A DNA stretch of 64,000 nucleotides from positions 3,100,001 to 3,164,000 of the forward strand of contig NZ_BOSG01000001.1 of assembly GCF_018403225.1 (NCBI RefSeq), written 5' to 3'. This DNA is from Paenibacillus sp. J23TS9. GTDB lineage: Bacteria > Bacillota > Bacilli > Paenibacillales > Paenibacillaceae. Below, piece by piece: positions 7,158 to 15,896 of this stretch. The notes under the pieces are model-generated. The model made no database searches and was not told where the DNA came from. It saw only the letters and a list, made by a program, of their open reading frames with translations. The stretch's first letter is position 1. Each line of letters begins with the position of its first letter. Position numbers and translations under genes: made by a program.

Positions 7158-7730
7158 TCAGAAATCGCTGTAAATACGTGTATATTGATTATAATAATAA
7201 ACTACCCGTTGTATGTAGTGCCTCGTCTCCCCGATCGGAATGTTCTTCACGGATTCCAGAGTCCCATCCCAGACTCCCTTTTTAAGCCATCCGTCTACTT
7301 TACCAGGCCCCGCATTATAAGCCGCAATAACCGCAATCCGGTTTCCTTTGAACTGGTTAGTTAGGTTATTCAGGTACCAGGTCCCGATTTCGATGCTGGA
7401 TTCTGGCTTATGCTTGATGTGATCCATCGTAACTTCCGGAATCCTAGCCTGTTCCATAGCCCATTGGGCCGTATCCGGCATAAGCTGCATAAGACCTAGC
7501 GCTCCCTTTTTCGATTCTTTACCCAGCTTGTAATTGGACTCCACCCGGATGATGGATGCAATCAAAAAAGGATCTACATTATAACGCTCGGATTGCTCTC
7601 TGATATTTTCCTTATAATAAATGGGATAAAACCAGGACATCCAGTTGGTGCTGAAGAAGAGGACAACGACAAAACCGAGAAACAGGACGAGAAGGACTCT
7701 CTTTTTCCGCAAAAATTGTAAATACTTCAT
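7158..7730 (-). CDS. Membrane-anchored lytic transglycosylase (SLT domain)
   Basis: This is a 190-residue protein with a basic N-terminus and one membrane segment (about 12-32). An SLT domain of the goose-lysozyme fold follows: catalytic Glu in IRVESNY near 64, GALGLMQLMPDTA, and AAYNAGPGKVDGW near 140. Enzymes of this kind cleave the MurNAc-GlcNAc bond of peptidoglycan with formation of a 1,6-anhydro ring. The ATG overlaps the coaE stop (ATGA), so it is translationally coupled to coaE. The pairing with coaE says little about function. A role in wall remodelling during growth or sporulation is inferred. Confidence 0.9.
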   Translation of the reverse strand: MKYLQFLRKKRVLLVLFLGFVVVLFFSTNWMSWFYPIYYKENIREQSERYNVDPFLIASIIRVESNYKLGKESKKGALGLMQLMPDTAQWAMEQARIPEVTMDHIKHKPESSIEIGTWYLNNLTNQFKGNRIAVIAAYNAGPGKVDGWLKKGVWDGTLESVKNIPIGETRHYIQRVVYYYNQYTRIYSDF

Positions 7731-8323
7731 GCGTATCCTGACTGAATCCAGAAATCATCAATTTGACGCTCCGTTAGTTCAGCATCTCCGCTGTTATCAA
7801 TCACAATGTCTGCCTTCATCTTCTTTTCTTCAATATCCATCTGCGACCCGATCCGTGCTGACGCCTCATCTCTGTTCAATTGATTGCGCTGCATTAAGCG
7901 CTCCAATTGAATGACCCGCGGGGCATATACCACCATGACTCGTTCAAACATGTGCTCAAGTCCCGATTCAAACAATAAGGGAATATCCACAACCACAAGC
8001 CGGTTTGGGTGCTCCCGTTCCAGAGACTCCATCTGCTTACGGATTTCACTGCGGATTGCCGGATGCGTAATATCATTTAAAGCTTGACGCTGGGAAGGAT
8101 CATGGAAAACAATGTCTCCCAGTTTTTTTCTGTCCAAAGTACCATCCGCAAGAATCATAGCTTGTCCAAAATGATCGGCAACGGCCGCCAAAACGGGATG
8201 ACCCGGGAGCATAACCTCCCGGGCGATTACATCAGCATCAACAAGCAGGGCTCCCTTGTTTATCAAGAGAGCGGATACGGTGCTTTTTCCAGTCGCTATA
8301 CCTCCGGTTAACCCGATATTCAT
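7727..8323 (-). CDS. coaE: Dephospho-CoA kinase
   Basis: The 198-residue protein starts with the P-loop GLTGGIATGKSTVS and has DADVIAREV, the lid/CoA-binding region RRQ-like stretch DPSQRQALNDITHP, VVVDIPLLFESGLE and a closing DIVIDNSG. It phosphorylates the ribose 3'-OH of dephospho-CoA, the last step of CoA synthesis. The ribosome site GAGGTGA lies inside the end of the upstream ytaF gene region, with a gap of 14 bp between the genes. It is part of the mutM-ytaF-coaE order conserved in Bacilli. Confidence 0.96.
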   Translation of the reverse strand: MNIGLTGGIATGKSTVSALLINKGALLVDADVIAREVMLPGHPVLAAVADHFGQAMILADGTLDRKKLGDIVFHDPSQRQALNDITHPAIRSEIRKQMESLEREHPNRLVVVDIPLLFESGLEHMFERVMVVYAPRVIQLERLMQRNQLNRDEASARIGSQMDIEEKKMKADIVIDNSGDAELTERQIDDFWIQSGYA

Positions 8324-8337
8324 GTGCTAAACTCACC

Positions 8338-9030
8338 TCATAACAGCTTTATTATTCCCATAGCTATTAATAATAACGCCGGAAGAGCCGTAAAATGCCG
8401 CATCCATGATCTGGATGCAAACCGGAAGCCGGTCTTCATGCCGATCACTAAAAAGGTACCGCTGAACAGCGCGATGACAAGGGCCGTCCAGATAGGTGAG
8501 AATCCGAGTAGTGCAGCACCGAGGCCCGCTCCAAATGCATCCAATGAGAGGGCGATCCCGAGCCACATCGCTTCAAAACCCGAAATACTTCCAGACTTGT
8601 CAATATCGGCTGATGACGGCGTCCGCAGAATGCGGATCACAAGTCCAAGCTTACGTATTTCCAGTGAAAATACGGTTTGCTCAGTCTCCTTCACTAAGAC
8701 TGCTGGAATCTCTGCAGCCTTGATCGTTACGGCATCTTTATCCTCACGGCTCTTTTCTTTCTGAATCAGAAGCTGAATCAAAGACCAGGAACCCATAATA
8801 ATCAATATGACAGCTCCGACGATGGATGCGGCATCAGGTGACACCACCCTGGCCAAAAGCACGCCCACCTGCATCGATATATAAATGATGACACCGGAAC
8901 ATAATGAAATGATCACTACGGACAATGGTGAGATCTTCATCTGCCTGAGTCCATATGTAATCCCGACACCAAAACTGTCTAAGCTTAAAGCAAATGCAAG
9001 CAGGAGCAGTGAAAAGACATGACTGAGCAC
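8338..9030 (-). CDS. ytaF: Sporulation membrane protein YtaF (MntP-like)
   Basis: The 230-residue integral membrane protein has about six membrane helices in two repeats. Each begins with a similar motif: LLLAFALSLDSFGVGITYGLR near the start and MWLGIALSLDAFGAGLGAALLG near 150. The central loop (about 95-140) is charged. This duplicated Asp-containing pattern is shared with the MntP manganese exporter family. In B. subtilis the gene in this position is ytaF, expressed during sporulation; an ion-export role is inferred from the family only. Start is GTG 9030, behind GGAGGG. The gap to mutM is 164 bp, so it may have its own promoter. Confidence 0.88.
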   Translation of the reverse strand: MLSHVFSLLLLAFALSLDSFGVGITYGLRQMKISPLSVVIISLCSGVIIYISMQVGVLLARVVSPDAASIVGAVILIIMGSWSLIQLLIQKEKSREDKDAVTIKAAEIPAVLVKETEQTVFSLEIRKLGLVIRILRTPSSADIDKSGSISGFEAMWLGIALSLDAFGAGLGAALLGFSPIWTALVIALFSGTFLVIGMKTGFRFASRSWMRHFTALPALLLIAMGIIKLL

Positions 9031-9194
9031 CCCTGGTTTCCCTCCCCTTGATGAAACGGTCCAGTCCGGGCCTGTTTGGAAAGAGAGGCCCTTGACGTTC
9101 CGATTCCCTGAAGTTCAATTCAATCTTAGTATATGGGAGGGACAAACAAGGGGTGCACGCCCATGCTTTAATTTACTTTTAAGATGTAGTTCAA

Positions 9195-10025
9195 TTACTT
9201 AATCGACTGGCATACCGGACAGTAATGAGTTCCCCGGCCGCCGACAACGGATTTCTCGATGATCGTTCCGCAGGTCTGACAAGGTTGGTTTTGACGTCCA
9301 TAAATCTTGAGCTGATGCTGGAACCTCCCCATCTCACCTTGTCCATTGACATAGGACTTAATGGAAGAACCTCCGACTTCAACCGATTCCGCCAGGGTCT
9401 CTACCACAGCCTGATGCAATTTATGATACTGCTCGTCCGTAAGCGTGTTCGCCAACTGCTCGGGATGAATGCCGGCTCTGAAAAGAGACTCATCCACATA
9501 AATATTCCCGATGCCGACCACATATGCCTGGTTTAACAATACAGCTTTGATTTTCGTTGTCTTGCCCGCCAAGATTGCTTTGAACTTCTCGACGGTAAAC
9601 TCGGCATCCAGCGGCTCAATTCCCAGTTTTGACAACGGAGGAACGGTGAATTCCTCCCCAGGATTGAACAGATGCATCGTACCGAATTGGCGCACATCCT
9701 TGTACCTTAACTCGGTCCCGTCGTTGAAATGGAAAATAACATGCGTATGCTTCTCCACTGGTTCGGAGCTTTCGTATAAACCATAACGTCCTTCCATCCG
9801 CAGATGTGAAACCAGGACCAAATCATCCAGCAGAATACGCAAAAATTTACCACGGCGCTTCACGCTTTGAATGGTATGTCCTGCAAGCATAAAAGCAAAC
9901 TGATCTATATCGTCAGGGCGCTGAATAATCCGCGCCAAATTTACGGTAACATGGTCAATGACTTTACCTTTAACCAATTGGTTTAATGTTCTTTTGACTG
10001 TCTCGACTTCCGGTAATTCCGGCAT
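9195..10025 (-). CDS. mutM: Formamidopyrimidine-DNA glycosylase (Fpg)
   Basis: The 276-residue protein starts PELPEVETVKRTL, with catalytic Pro2 and Glu3. It has the beta-sandwich, the H2TH region (IGNIYVDESLFRAGIHPE, about 170-190) and the C-terminal zinc finger with CQTCG and CPVCQ. It removes 8-oxoguanine and ring-opened purines and nicks the strand by beta,delta-elimination. It starts 51 bp after the polA stop behind GAGGTGA and is expected to be transcribed with polA, pairing damage removal with the repair polymerase. Confidence 0.97.
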   Translation of the reverse strand: MPELPEVETVKRTLNQLVKGKVIDHVTVNLARIIQRPDDIDQFAFMLAGHTIQSVKRRGKFLRILLDDLVLVSHLRMEGRYGLYESSEPVEKHTHVIFHFNDGTELRYKDVRQFGTMHLFNPGEEFTVPPLSKLGIEPLDAEFTVEKFKAILAGKTTKIKAVLLNQAYVVGIGNIYVDESLFRAGIHPEQLANTLTDEQYHKLHQAVVETLAESVEVGGSSIKSYVNGQGEMGRFQHQLKIYGRQNQPCQTCGTIIEKSVVGGRGTHYCPVCQSIK

Positions 10026-10076
10026 GATGACTTCACCTCATCCCCATTATAACGGAAGTTAGTACTCTATGGGGCA

Positions 10077-12743
10077 TTATTTCGCTTCGTACCAATTCAT
10101 TCCATAGCTGACATCCGCTTTCAGCGGCACAGACAAGGCAAGCGCCTTTTCCATCGTCTCAGGCACAAGCTTTTTCATCAGCTCCAGCTCATCCTCCGGT
10201 ACCTCGAATACAAGTTCGTCATGCACCTGAAGCAGCATGCGGCTCTTCAGCTTCTGCTCTGCGAGTGCAGCATCCATATGAACCATAGCGAGCTTAATAA
10301 TATCCGCTGCGGTGCCCTGAATCGGTGTATTCATCGCGGTACGTTCAGCGAAGGAGCGGAGATTAAAATTGCTGGCATTAATTTCTGGTAAATAACGTCT
10401 TCGTTCCAGCAGCGTTGTCACATAGCCGTCCCGCTTCGCGTCTTTTACGATGTCGTCCATATAGCGGCGCACCCCGCCGAACGCATCAAAGTACTGATCG
10501 ATAAAGCGTGCGGCTTCCTTCCGCGTAATGTTCAGGTTCTGTGACAATCCGTAATCACTGATCCCATAGACGATACCGAAATTGACGGCCTTGGCCGAAC
10601 GACGCATGTTCGAATCCACTTCCTCGGCTTGAACACCAAACACATCCATAGCCGTCTTCGTATGGATATCCATATCATGCAAGAATGCTTCCTTAAGACC
10701 CGTATCATCAGAAATATGTGCAAGTACGCGCAGCTCGATCTGCGAATAGTCGGCTGCGAGAATATACCAGTCCGGCTCGGACGGCACGAATACTTTCCGG
10801 ATTTTGCGGCCTTCCTCAAGACGGATCGGAATATTCTGCAGGTTAGGGAATTGACTGCTCAGGCGTCCGGTGGCAGCAATCGTCTGGCGATAGTACGTAT
10901 GCACTTTGCCTGTTTCCGAAGAAATCTCCTTCAGCAGACCTTCGACGTATGTTGATTGAAGCTTAGCAATCGTCCGGTACTGCAGAATCAGGCGCACAAT
11001 ATCATGATAGGGAGCAAGTTTTTCCAGTACTTCGGCATCTGTGGAATAGCCGGTCTTCGTCTTTTTGACGACAGGCAGACCCAGCTTTACGAACAGGATC
11101 TCTCCCAGCTGTTTGGGGGAGTTTAGATTAAACTCCGTTCCGGCAATCTCATAAATCTCTTCGACCAAGGTTTTGATTTGGGATTCAAATTCCTTGCCCA
11201 GATCCGTCAAGTCATCCTTATTTACGGATATCCCTTGCTTTTCCATATCCGCCAGGATACGTGACAATGGCATCTCTAAGTCATGAAAGAGCGAAGCCAT
11301 TTCATTGCCTTCCAGCTCTCTTTCCTGCAGTGGGATCAGATCCAGAATTGCAGCACATTTGGCAGCCAAATGCTTGCTTAGCACATCCGCTTCAGGCACC
11401 TTGTACTTTGCACCCTTGCCAAAGACATCCTCATCAGCAGCCAGCGATTGCAGTCCATGCTTATGAGCAAGAGCGTGAATATTCTGATTGGAATCCGTCG
11501 GATCCAGTAAATAAGCTGCCAGTTGAACATCAAACGATGCACCCGCAAACGCAATGCCCTGCCAATGCAGCGCCAGATCCGTCCGGTGCAGGTCATAACC
11601 GCGCTTTGGAATATCCTGATCTCCGAGCCACTTCCGCAGCGGTTCTGCCGCTTCAGCCTTCAGCAGCTCGAACGGAACATAGTAGTGCTCCTCCGGAGAG
11701 GAAAAGATCGTACCGATCACCTCGGCGCGATGCGGATTCTCCCCATTCGTTTCCACATGCATGACTTCTATCGTATCCAGCGCATCAACCAATACACGGA
11801 TATGATCGATGTCCATGACTTGAACCTTAATCTCCTTCGCAGGAGCCTGCTCCTGTGCCGGCTGATCGCTGCTGCGCCCGTCTGCCTTGAAGGACAAGCG
11901 TTCCAGAAGAGATTTAAACTCCAGCTTCGCGAGGGCAGGACCTGCTGTATCCTCCTTCAAGCCATCAAAATTCATATCGTCAAAGGACTTGTCCAGCGGA
12001 ACTTCCCGGTAGATTGTCGCCAGTTTTTTACTCATCACGGCGTCGTCCGCATGGGTTTCAATTTTTTCTTTCATTTTACCTTTGAGTTCACCGGTATTAG
12101 CCAGCACCTCTTCGACCGAACCAAACTGATGAAGCAGCTTAAGCGCAGTCTTCTCACCAACTCCCGGAATACCCGGGATGTTGTCGGATGCATCGCCCAT
12201 AAGCCCTTTTAGGTCTATGATCTGGAGCGGTGTCAGGCCGTATCTTTCCTCGATCTGCTCCGGTGCATAGGTCTCAATCTCCGTAACGCCTTTACGCGTA
12301 AGTCCAACCTGAACATGATCCGAAGCCAGCTGCAGCATATCCTTGTCCCCGGTTACAACGAGAATCTCATGCCCTGCTTCCTCCGCGATTTTTGATACCG
12401 TACCGATAATATCATCCGCTTCGTATCCGCTCAGCTCAAACTGTGAAATGCCAAAGCCCTGCAGCAGCTCTTTCAGCAGCGGAAACTGCTCGGACAGCTC
12501 CGGCGGAGTCTTTTCACGGCCGCCCTTGTATTCCTGATAGCCTTCATGGCGGAATGTAATTTTCCCGGCGTCAAAAGCAACCATCATATGTGTAGGTTTA
12601 TGATCCTCAATAAGTCGCAAAAGCATATTTGTAAACCCGTACACGGCATTCGTGTGCAGTCCCTTGGTGTTCGTTAATGGGGGCATCGCAAAAAACGCCC
12701 GGTAAATGATACTGTTTCCATCAATAAGAATCAGTTTGCTCAT
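10077..12743 (-). CDS. polA: DNA polymerase I
   Basis: The 888-residue protein has an N-terminal 5' nuclease (about 1-290; LILIDGNSIIYRAFFA, DKDMLQL, GLMGDASDNIPGIPGVGEKTA), a degenerate 3'-5' exonuclease-like middle (about 300-480) and a family A polymerase (about 490-888; DYSQIELRVLAH, RRSAKAVNFGIVYG, QVHDELVFEVP). In the middle domain the first exonuclease motif reads MHVETNG rather than the DxE-type motif, so proofreading is probably absent, as in other Bacilli. It fills gaps in repair and Okazaki-fragment maturation. It heads the polA-mutM unit. Ribosome site GGGAAGGTG precedes ATG 12743. Confidence 0.98.
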   Translation of the reverse strand: MSKLILIDGNSIIYRAFFAMPPLTNTKGLHTNAVYGFTNMLLRLIEDHKPTHMMVAFDAGKITFRHEGYQEYKGGREKTPPELSEQFPLLKELLQGFGISQFELSGYEADDIIGTVSKIAEEAGHEILVVTGDKDMLQLASDHVQVGLTRKGVTEIETYAPEQIEERYGLTPLQIIDLKGLMGDASDNIPGIPGVGEKTALKLLHQFGSVEEVLANTGELKGKMKEKIETHADDAVMSKKLATIYREVPLDKSFDDMNFDGLKEDTAGPALAKLEFKSLLERLSFKADGRSSDQPAQEQAPAKEIKVQVMDIDHIRVLVDALDTIEVMHVETNGENPHRAEVIGTIFSSPEEHYYVPFELLKAEAAEPLRKWLGDQDIPKRGYDLHRTDLALHWQGIAFAGASFDVQLAAYLLDPTDSNQNIHALAHKHGLQSLAADEDVFGKGAKYKVPEADVLSKHLAAKCAAILDLIPLQERELEGNEMASLFHDLEMPLSRILADMEKQGISVNKDDLTDLGKEFESQIKTLVEEIYEIAGTEFNLNSPKQLGEILFVKLGLPVVKKTKTGYSTDAEVLEKLAPYHDIVRLILQYRTIAKLQSTYVEGLLKEISSETGKVHTYYRQTIAATGRLSSQFPNLQNIPIRLEEGRKIRKVFVPSEPDWYILAADYSQIELRVLAHISDDTGLKEAFLHDMDIHTKTAMDVFGVQAEEVDSNMRRSAKAVNFGIVYGISDYGLSQNLNITRKEAARFIDQYFDAFGGVRRYMDDIVKDAKRDGYVTTLLERRRYLPEINASNFNLRSFAERTAMNTPIQGTAADIIKLAMVHMDAALAEQKLKSRMLLQVHDELVFEVPEDELELMKKLVPETMEKALALSVPLKADVSYGMNWYEAK

Positions 12744-12885
12744 ACAGCACCTTCCCTTTTTAAACTTCCTTCATTCATGAAAACTTTCAATCGATGTTAT
12801 ACCTTTTAATATCTTAACACATGACACTTCATTCTAGAAAAAAATCAGGCAGCGCATCTTCTTTTTCAATACAGTTCCCTACAAC

Positions 12886-12917
12886 ACAAAAACACCGGAA
12901 AGAACGATTCCGATGTC
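12886..12917 (-). terminator. Terminator of the pstB-phoU unit
   Basis: On the minus strand ACATCGGAA pairs with TTCCGGTGT around a short loop and is followed by TTTTTG. It lies about 33 bp past the phoU stop and separates the phosphate genes from polA. Confidence 0.7.
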
Positions 12918-12949
12918 TTCATGATACTTCAAGTATTCAAATGCCGGAT

Positions 12950-13609
12950 TTAGCGGTTTAAGTCGGGGCGTTTCCCCGTAACCAGGTACACGGCGCTTTC
13001 CCCGATATTGGTCGCATGATCAGCGATCCGTTCAATATATCGTCCAACCAGCGTAAGGAGCAGTGCTTGCGGCATCGAATCGGGATTGGCTCTCATATGA
13101 CCGTATAATTCCGTTAAAATCTGGCTGTACAGATGATCCACCTGATCATCGTCCTGGGCCATTTTATAAGCAAGATCCGTATTTTCGTCCAAATAAGAAG
13201 TAATTGCCTCTTCGATCATGACTTTAACGATGTTGGCCATTTGCGGGATATCAATCAGCGGTTTAATCAGCTTCTCCCCTTGCAAACGCAATGTCACTTT
13301 GGCCACATCCAGTGCTAGATCGCCCATACGTTCCAGATCACTGGATATTTTAAATGCAACGAGTATTCTGCGAAGATCCTTGGCAACGGGCTGCTGGGTA
13401 ACTATGAGCCGCGAACCGATGTCCATAATTTCCTCTTCCATAAGATTAAGCTGAGCATCTGCCTGCACGATTTCCTGCGCTTTGACACAATCCTGTGTTT
13501 TCAGGCTTATGACCGCTCCATCAAGCGCCCCAACCACATGCTCTCCCATTTGAACAAGCAGCGAGCGAAGCTGCTCCAGATCCTGATCCAATTCTTTTCT
13601 CCGAATCAT
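12950..13609 (-). CDS. phoU: Phosphate signalling regulator PhoU
   Basis: The 219-residue all-helical protein has two PhoU repeats. Each carries the acidic metal-binding pattern, EEIMDIGSRLI around 55-65 with KISSDLERMGDLA, and later YIERIADHATNIGE near 190-203. PhoU links the Pst transporter to the PhoR-type kinase and keeps the Pho response off when phosphate is plentiful. It follows pstB by 42 bp on the same strand and ends in a terminator, so pstB-phoU is a two-gene unit preceded by PhoP box-like repeats. Confidence 0.96.
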   Translation of the reverse strand: MIRRKELDQDLEQLRSLLVQMGEHVVGALDGAVISLKTQDCVKAQEIVQADAQLNLMEEEIMDIGSRLIVTQQPVAKDLRRILVAFKISSDLERMGDLALDVAKVTLRLQGEKLIKPLIDIPQMANIVKVMIEEAITSYLDENTDLAYKMAQDDDQVDHLYSQILTELYGHMRANPDSMPQALLLTLVGRYIERIADHATNIGESAVYLVTGKRPDLNR

Positions 13610-13651
13610 GGCTGATGTTTCCCCCTATAAAATGTATTGTTTCTCCATCTA

Positions 13652-14407
13652 TCAGCCGAAACGACCGGAGATATAATCCTCTGTTCTGGAGTCACGCGGA
13701 TTACTGAACAGAGCGTTGGTCTCATCCGCTTCGACAACCTCCCCATTAAGGAAGAAAACCGTGCGGCCGGAAACACGGGCAGCCTGATGCATGTTATGCG
13801 TAACCATGACGATCGTGTATTTCTCCTTCAGCTCCTGTACCAGCTCCTCGATCTTCAACGTAGATATTGGATCGAGTGCTGAAGTGGCTTCATCCATCAG
13901 GAGAATATCCGGTTCTACCGCAAGTGCTCGTGCAATGCAGAGGCGCTGCTGCTGTCCCCCGGACAAGCTAAGCGCAGAACGCTTCTGATAGTCTTTGACT
14001 TCTTCCCACAGCGCGGCTTGACGCAAGCTCTCTTCGACAATCTCATCCAGCGTTTTTTTATTGCGGACTCCGTGAAGACGCGGACCATAGGCAATATTGT
14101 CATAGATGGATTTCGGAAACGGGTTTGGCTGCTGGAACACCATGCCGACACGCTTGCGAAGCTCCTCCACGTATACATCCTTACCGTAGATACCTGAGCC
14201 GCCAATTTTGACGGATCCTTCGATCCGAGTGCCGGTAATCATATCATTCATTCGGTTCAACGTACGCAGTAGTGTAGATTTTCCGCAGCCAGATGGGCCG
14301 ATAAAGGCCGTAATCGTCTTTTCCGGAATATCCAGATTTATATTTTTCAAGGCATGGAACTGTTCATAGTATAAGTTTAGGTCTTCGATTTCGATGATTT
14401 TTTCCAT
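13652..14407 (-). CDS. pstB: Phosphate ABC transporter ATP-binding protein PstB
   Basis: The 251-residue ABC ATPase has Walker [21 protein letters not shown]-loop [16 protein letters not shown], signature [16 protein letters not shown], Walker [14 protein letters not shown] and a switch His in THNMHQAAR. The [16 protein letters not shown] wording is characteristic of PstB. It powers high-affinity phosphate uptake with PstS, PstC and PstA. None of those three genes is in the window: the next gene upstream is a chemoreceptor-like protein. The transporter subunits must therefore be encoded elsewhere. Confidence 0.96.
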   Translation of the reverse strand: MEKIIEIEDLNLYYEQFHALKNINLDIPEKTITAFIGPSGCGKSTLLRTLNRMNDMITGTRIEGSVKIGGSGIYGKDVYVEELRKRVGMVFQQPNPFPKSIYDNIAYGPRLHGVRNKKTLDEIVEESLRQAALWEEVKDYQKRSALSLSGGQQQRLCIARALAVEPDILLMDEATSALDPISTLKIEELVQELKEKYTIVMVTHNMHQAARVSGRTVFFLNGEVVEADETNALFSNPRDSRTEDYISGRFG

Positions 14408-14490
14408 TTCCTAATCAGGTCTCCTTATCGTTCAATGGGACATCCCTATGTTCTCTCGTCAATAGTGCTGGACCTGTGACTCTATTGATT

Positions 14491-14541
14491 GTATAACCTC
14501 TATGTAAAAGCTGTGTGCCACAATTGTAAACTCTGTGTAAA
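14491..14541 (-). promoter_or_regulatory. PhoP box-like direct repeats upstream of pstB-phoU
   Basis: On the minus strand TTTACA (14541-14536) and TTTACA (14530-14525) are 11 bp apart, followed by TTTACA (14508-14503) and TTATAC (14496-14491), 12 bp apart. Paired TTTACA/TTAACA-type hexamers with about 11 bp periodicity are the PhoP binding pattern of Bacillus. They start about 84 bp upstream of pstB. Confidence 0.75.
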
Positions 14542-14572
14542 ATGTGAGCTTCTCCTATTCCTTTTACTTCCT

Positions 14573-15760
14573 TTATGTTAGCGTGCGCTCCAGTTCCACC
14601 TTTACACCAAGAGCTTGTTTGGCGGTATCTCTGGCCATTTGATGTACCGATCGTCCGGTCTTTTCCACATGCCCGACGGCTTGCTCGAGCTCGCCAAACA
14701 TGCGGCTTCCTTCGGTCAGCTGCGCTGCTCCTGTCTGGATCTGCCGGACTCCCGAAGCCGTTAATGATCCGGTCTCCGTAGCCGATTGGCTGATGCGCTC
14801 CAACAGTCCTGAAATATCCGCAGCCAGCTGCCGGGTCTGCGCTGCGAGTGATCTCACTTCGGCCGCAACAATCTGAAACCCTCTGCCCTGGCTACCTGCA
14901 TGAGCAGCCTCAATGGAGGCATTGATGGCAAGCAGGCCGCTTCGATCCGCAAGCTCAGCGATACCCTGGGTAAGAGAGGATATCTTACCTGCATCCTCGA
15001 TCAGCTCAGCTACCTGCTTTTGATTCCGGTTCATATGTATAACGGCTTCCGCATAGGATTCACCTGCTTCATCCAGCTTCATCCTTCCCTCCGCCGTCCA
15101 TTCCTTCATACGGAGGCACTCCTCAAGCGTAAGGCTAGCCGCTTCCGCAACTTTCCCCAGCGATTGCTCCATGCCGCTCACATGGAAGTAATTCTCCGAA
15201 ATGGTGTGTTTGCGCTGCTCCTCGGCCTCGGTCTGCAGCAGTCCCGACATCATTAATAAATCCTGAACAGTTAGGACACCGGCGAACCGGCCCTTCTCCG
15301 TCACAATCACGCAATCATAAAACCGGGCTTCAGGTCTTTCCAGTGCGCGCTGAATCATATATGCCGGATCTTCACCGATCTCCACAATCAGAATATCCTC
15401 TTCAGCGAATTTCTTCACAGAGCGGTCAAAATATAGATCCGCGGCAAAGCGGCCCGTCAGTCTCCGGTAAAATGCATCTTTCATCAACAATCCTTCCGGA
15501 TGCATATCTTCACCACAAACGACCAGGCATGGAATATGAGGCTGCTCTTTCAGTATACTTAGTGCTTCCCTGCAGGTGACTTGCGGAGTTAATGCAGGCA
15601 CGGCTCGGCAGCTCCCCGCGGCAGATAATCCCCTCTCTGACGGCGCGTGTGCAGCTGGCACTGCTGTTTCCTTCCGTATGGGGTCTGTGATCAAGCTCAT
15701 TACGGTTGATTGCTTTTGTTCAGTGATGTTGGTTCTGTTCTCAGCTTGCAGAATGCTCAA
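14573..15760 (-). CDS. Soluble CBS-domain / methyl-accepting chemotaxis-type signalling protein
   Basis: The 395-residue protein has no membrane segment. The N-terminal half (about 60-195 from the chosen start) resembles a pair of CBS domains (CREALSILKEQPHIPCLVV...LLMKDAF; FYDCVIVTEKGRFAGVLTVQDLLMM). The C-terminal half is a receptor signalling coiled coil with the conserved hairpin INASIEAAHAGSQGRGFQIVAAEVRSLA near 270. Start TTG 15760 is chosen because GAGGGGGAG lies 6 nt before it, while the upstream ATG 15799 has no ribosome site and coincides with the predicted transcription start. It lies between phoP and pstB, with its own PhoP box-like promoter. The likely role is a cytoplasmic sensor signalling to CheA or another kinase. 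Its ligand, perhaps an adenosine nucleotide bound by the CBS pair, is unknown. Confidence 0.8.
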   Translation of the reverse strand: MSILQAENRTNITEQKQSTVMSLITDPIRKETAVPAAHAPSERGLSAAGSCRAVPALTPQVTCREALSILKEQPHIPCLVVCGEDMHPEGLLMKDAFYRRLTGRFAADLYFDRSVKKFAEEDILIVEIGEDPAYMIQRALERPEARFYDCVIVTEKGRFAGVLTVQDLLMMSGLLQTEAEEQRKHTISENYFHVSGMEQSLGKVAEAASLTLEECLRMKEWTAEGRMKLDEAGESYAEAVIHMNRNQKQVAELIEDAGKISSLTQGIAELADRSGLLAINASIEAAHAGSQGRGFQIVAAEVRSLAAQTRQLAADISGLLERISQSATETGSLTASGVRQIQTGAAQLTEGSRMFGELEQAVGHVEKTGRSVHQMARDTAKQALGVKVELERTLT

Positions 15761-15808
15761 GATTGACTCCCCCTCAGAACTCCTCTTTAGCCGCATCATA
15801 ACCCTGAA

Positions 15809-15848
15809 TTATTAAGGGAAGATTCGGCTGTGGTAAATGGATTGTAAA
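15809..15848 (-). promoter_or_regulatory. Promoter with PhoP box-like repeat for the CBS/chemoreceptor-like gene
   Basis: On the minus strand TTTACA (15848-15843) and TTTACC (15837-15832) are 11 bp apart. TTTACC also serves as a -35, 17 bp from TAATAA (15814-15809). The spacing equals that of the repeats at pstB and phoP. Confidence 0.6.
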
Positions 15849-15896
15849 AAAAAGAAGCTCTCATCATGATTCCTGAGGATGAGAGCTTCTTTTTTT
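15846..15896. terminator. Terminator overlapping the 3' end of phoP
   Basis: AAGAAGCTCTCATC (15852-15865) pairs with GATGAGAGCTTCTT (15878-15891), with runs of A and T at the ends, making a strong bidirectional hairpin. The 5' arm on the minus strand lies within the last ten codons of phoP. Confidence 0.9.

Noticed and set aside
9068..9091. GGGCCT/AGGCCC inverted repeat between ytaF and mutM as a terminator
   Set aside because: The stem is short and no T run follows on the minus strand, so the evidence is too weak to list it.
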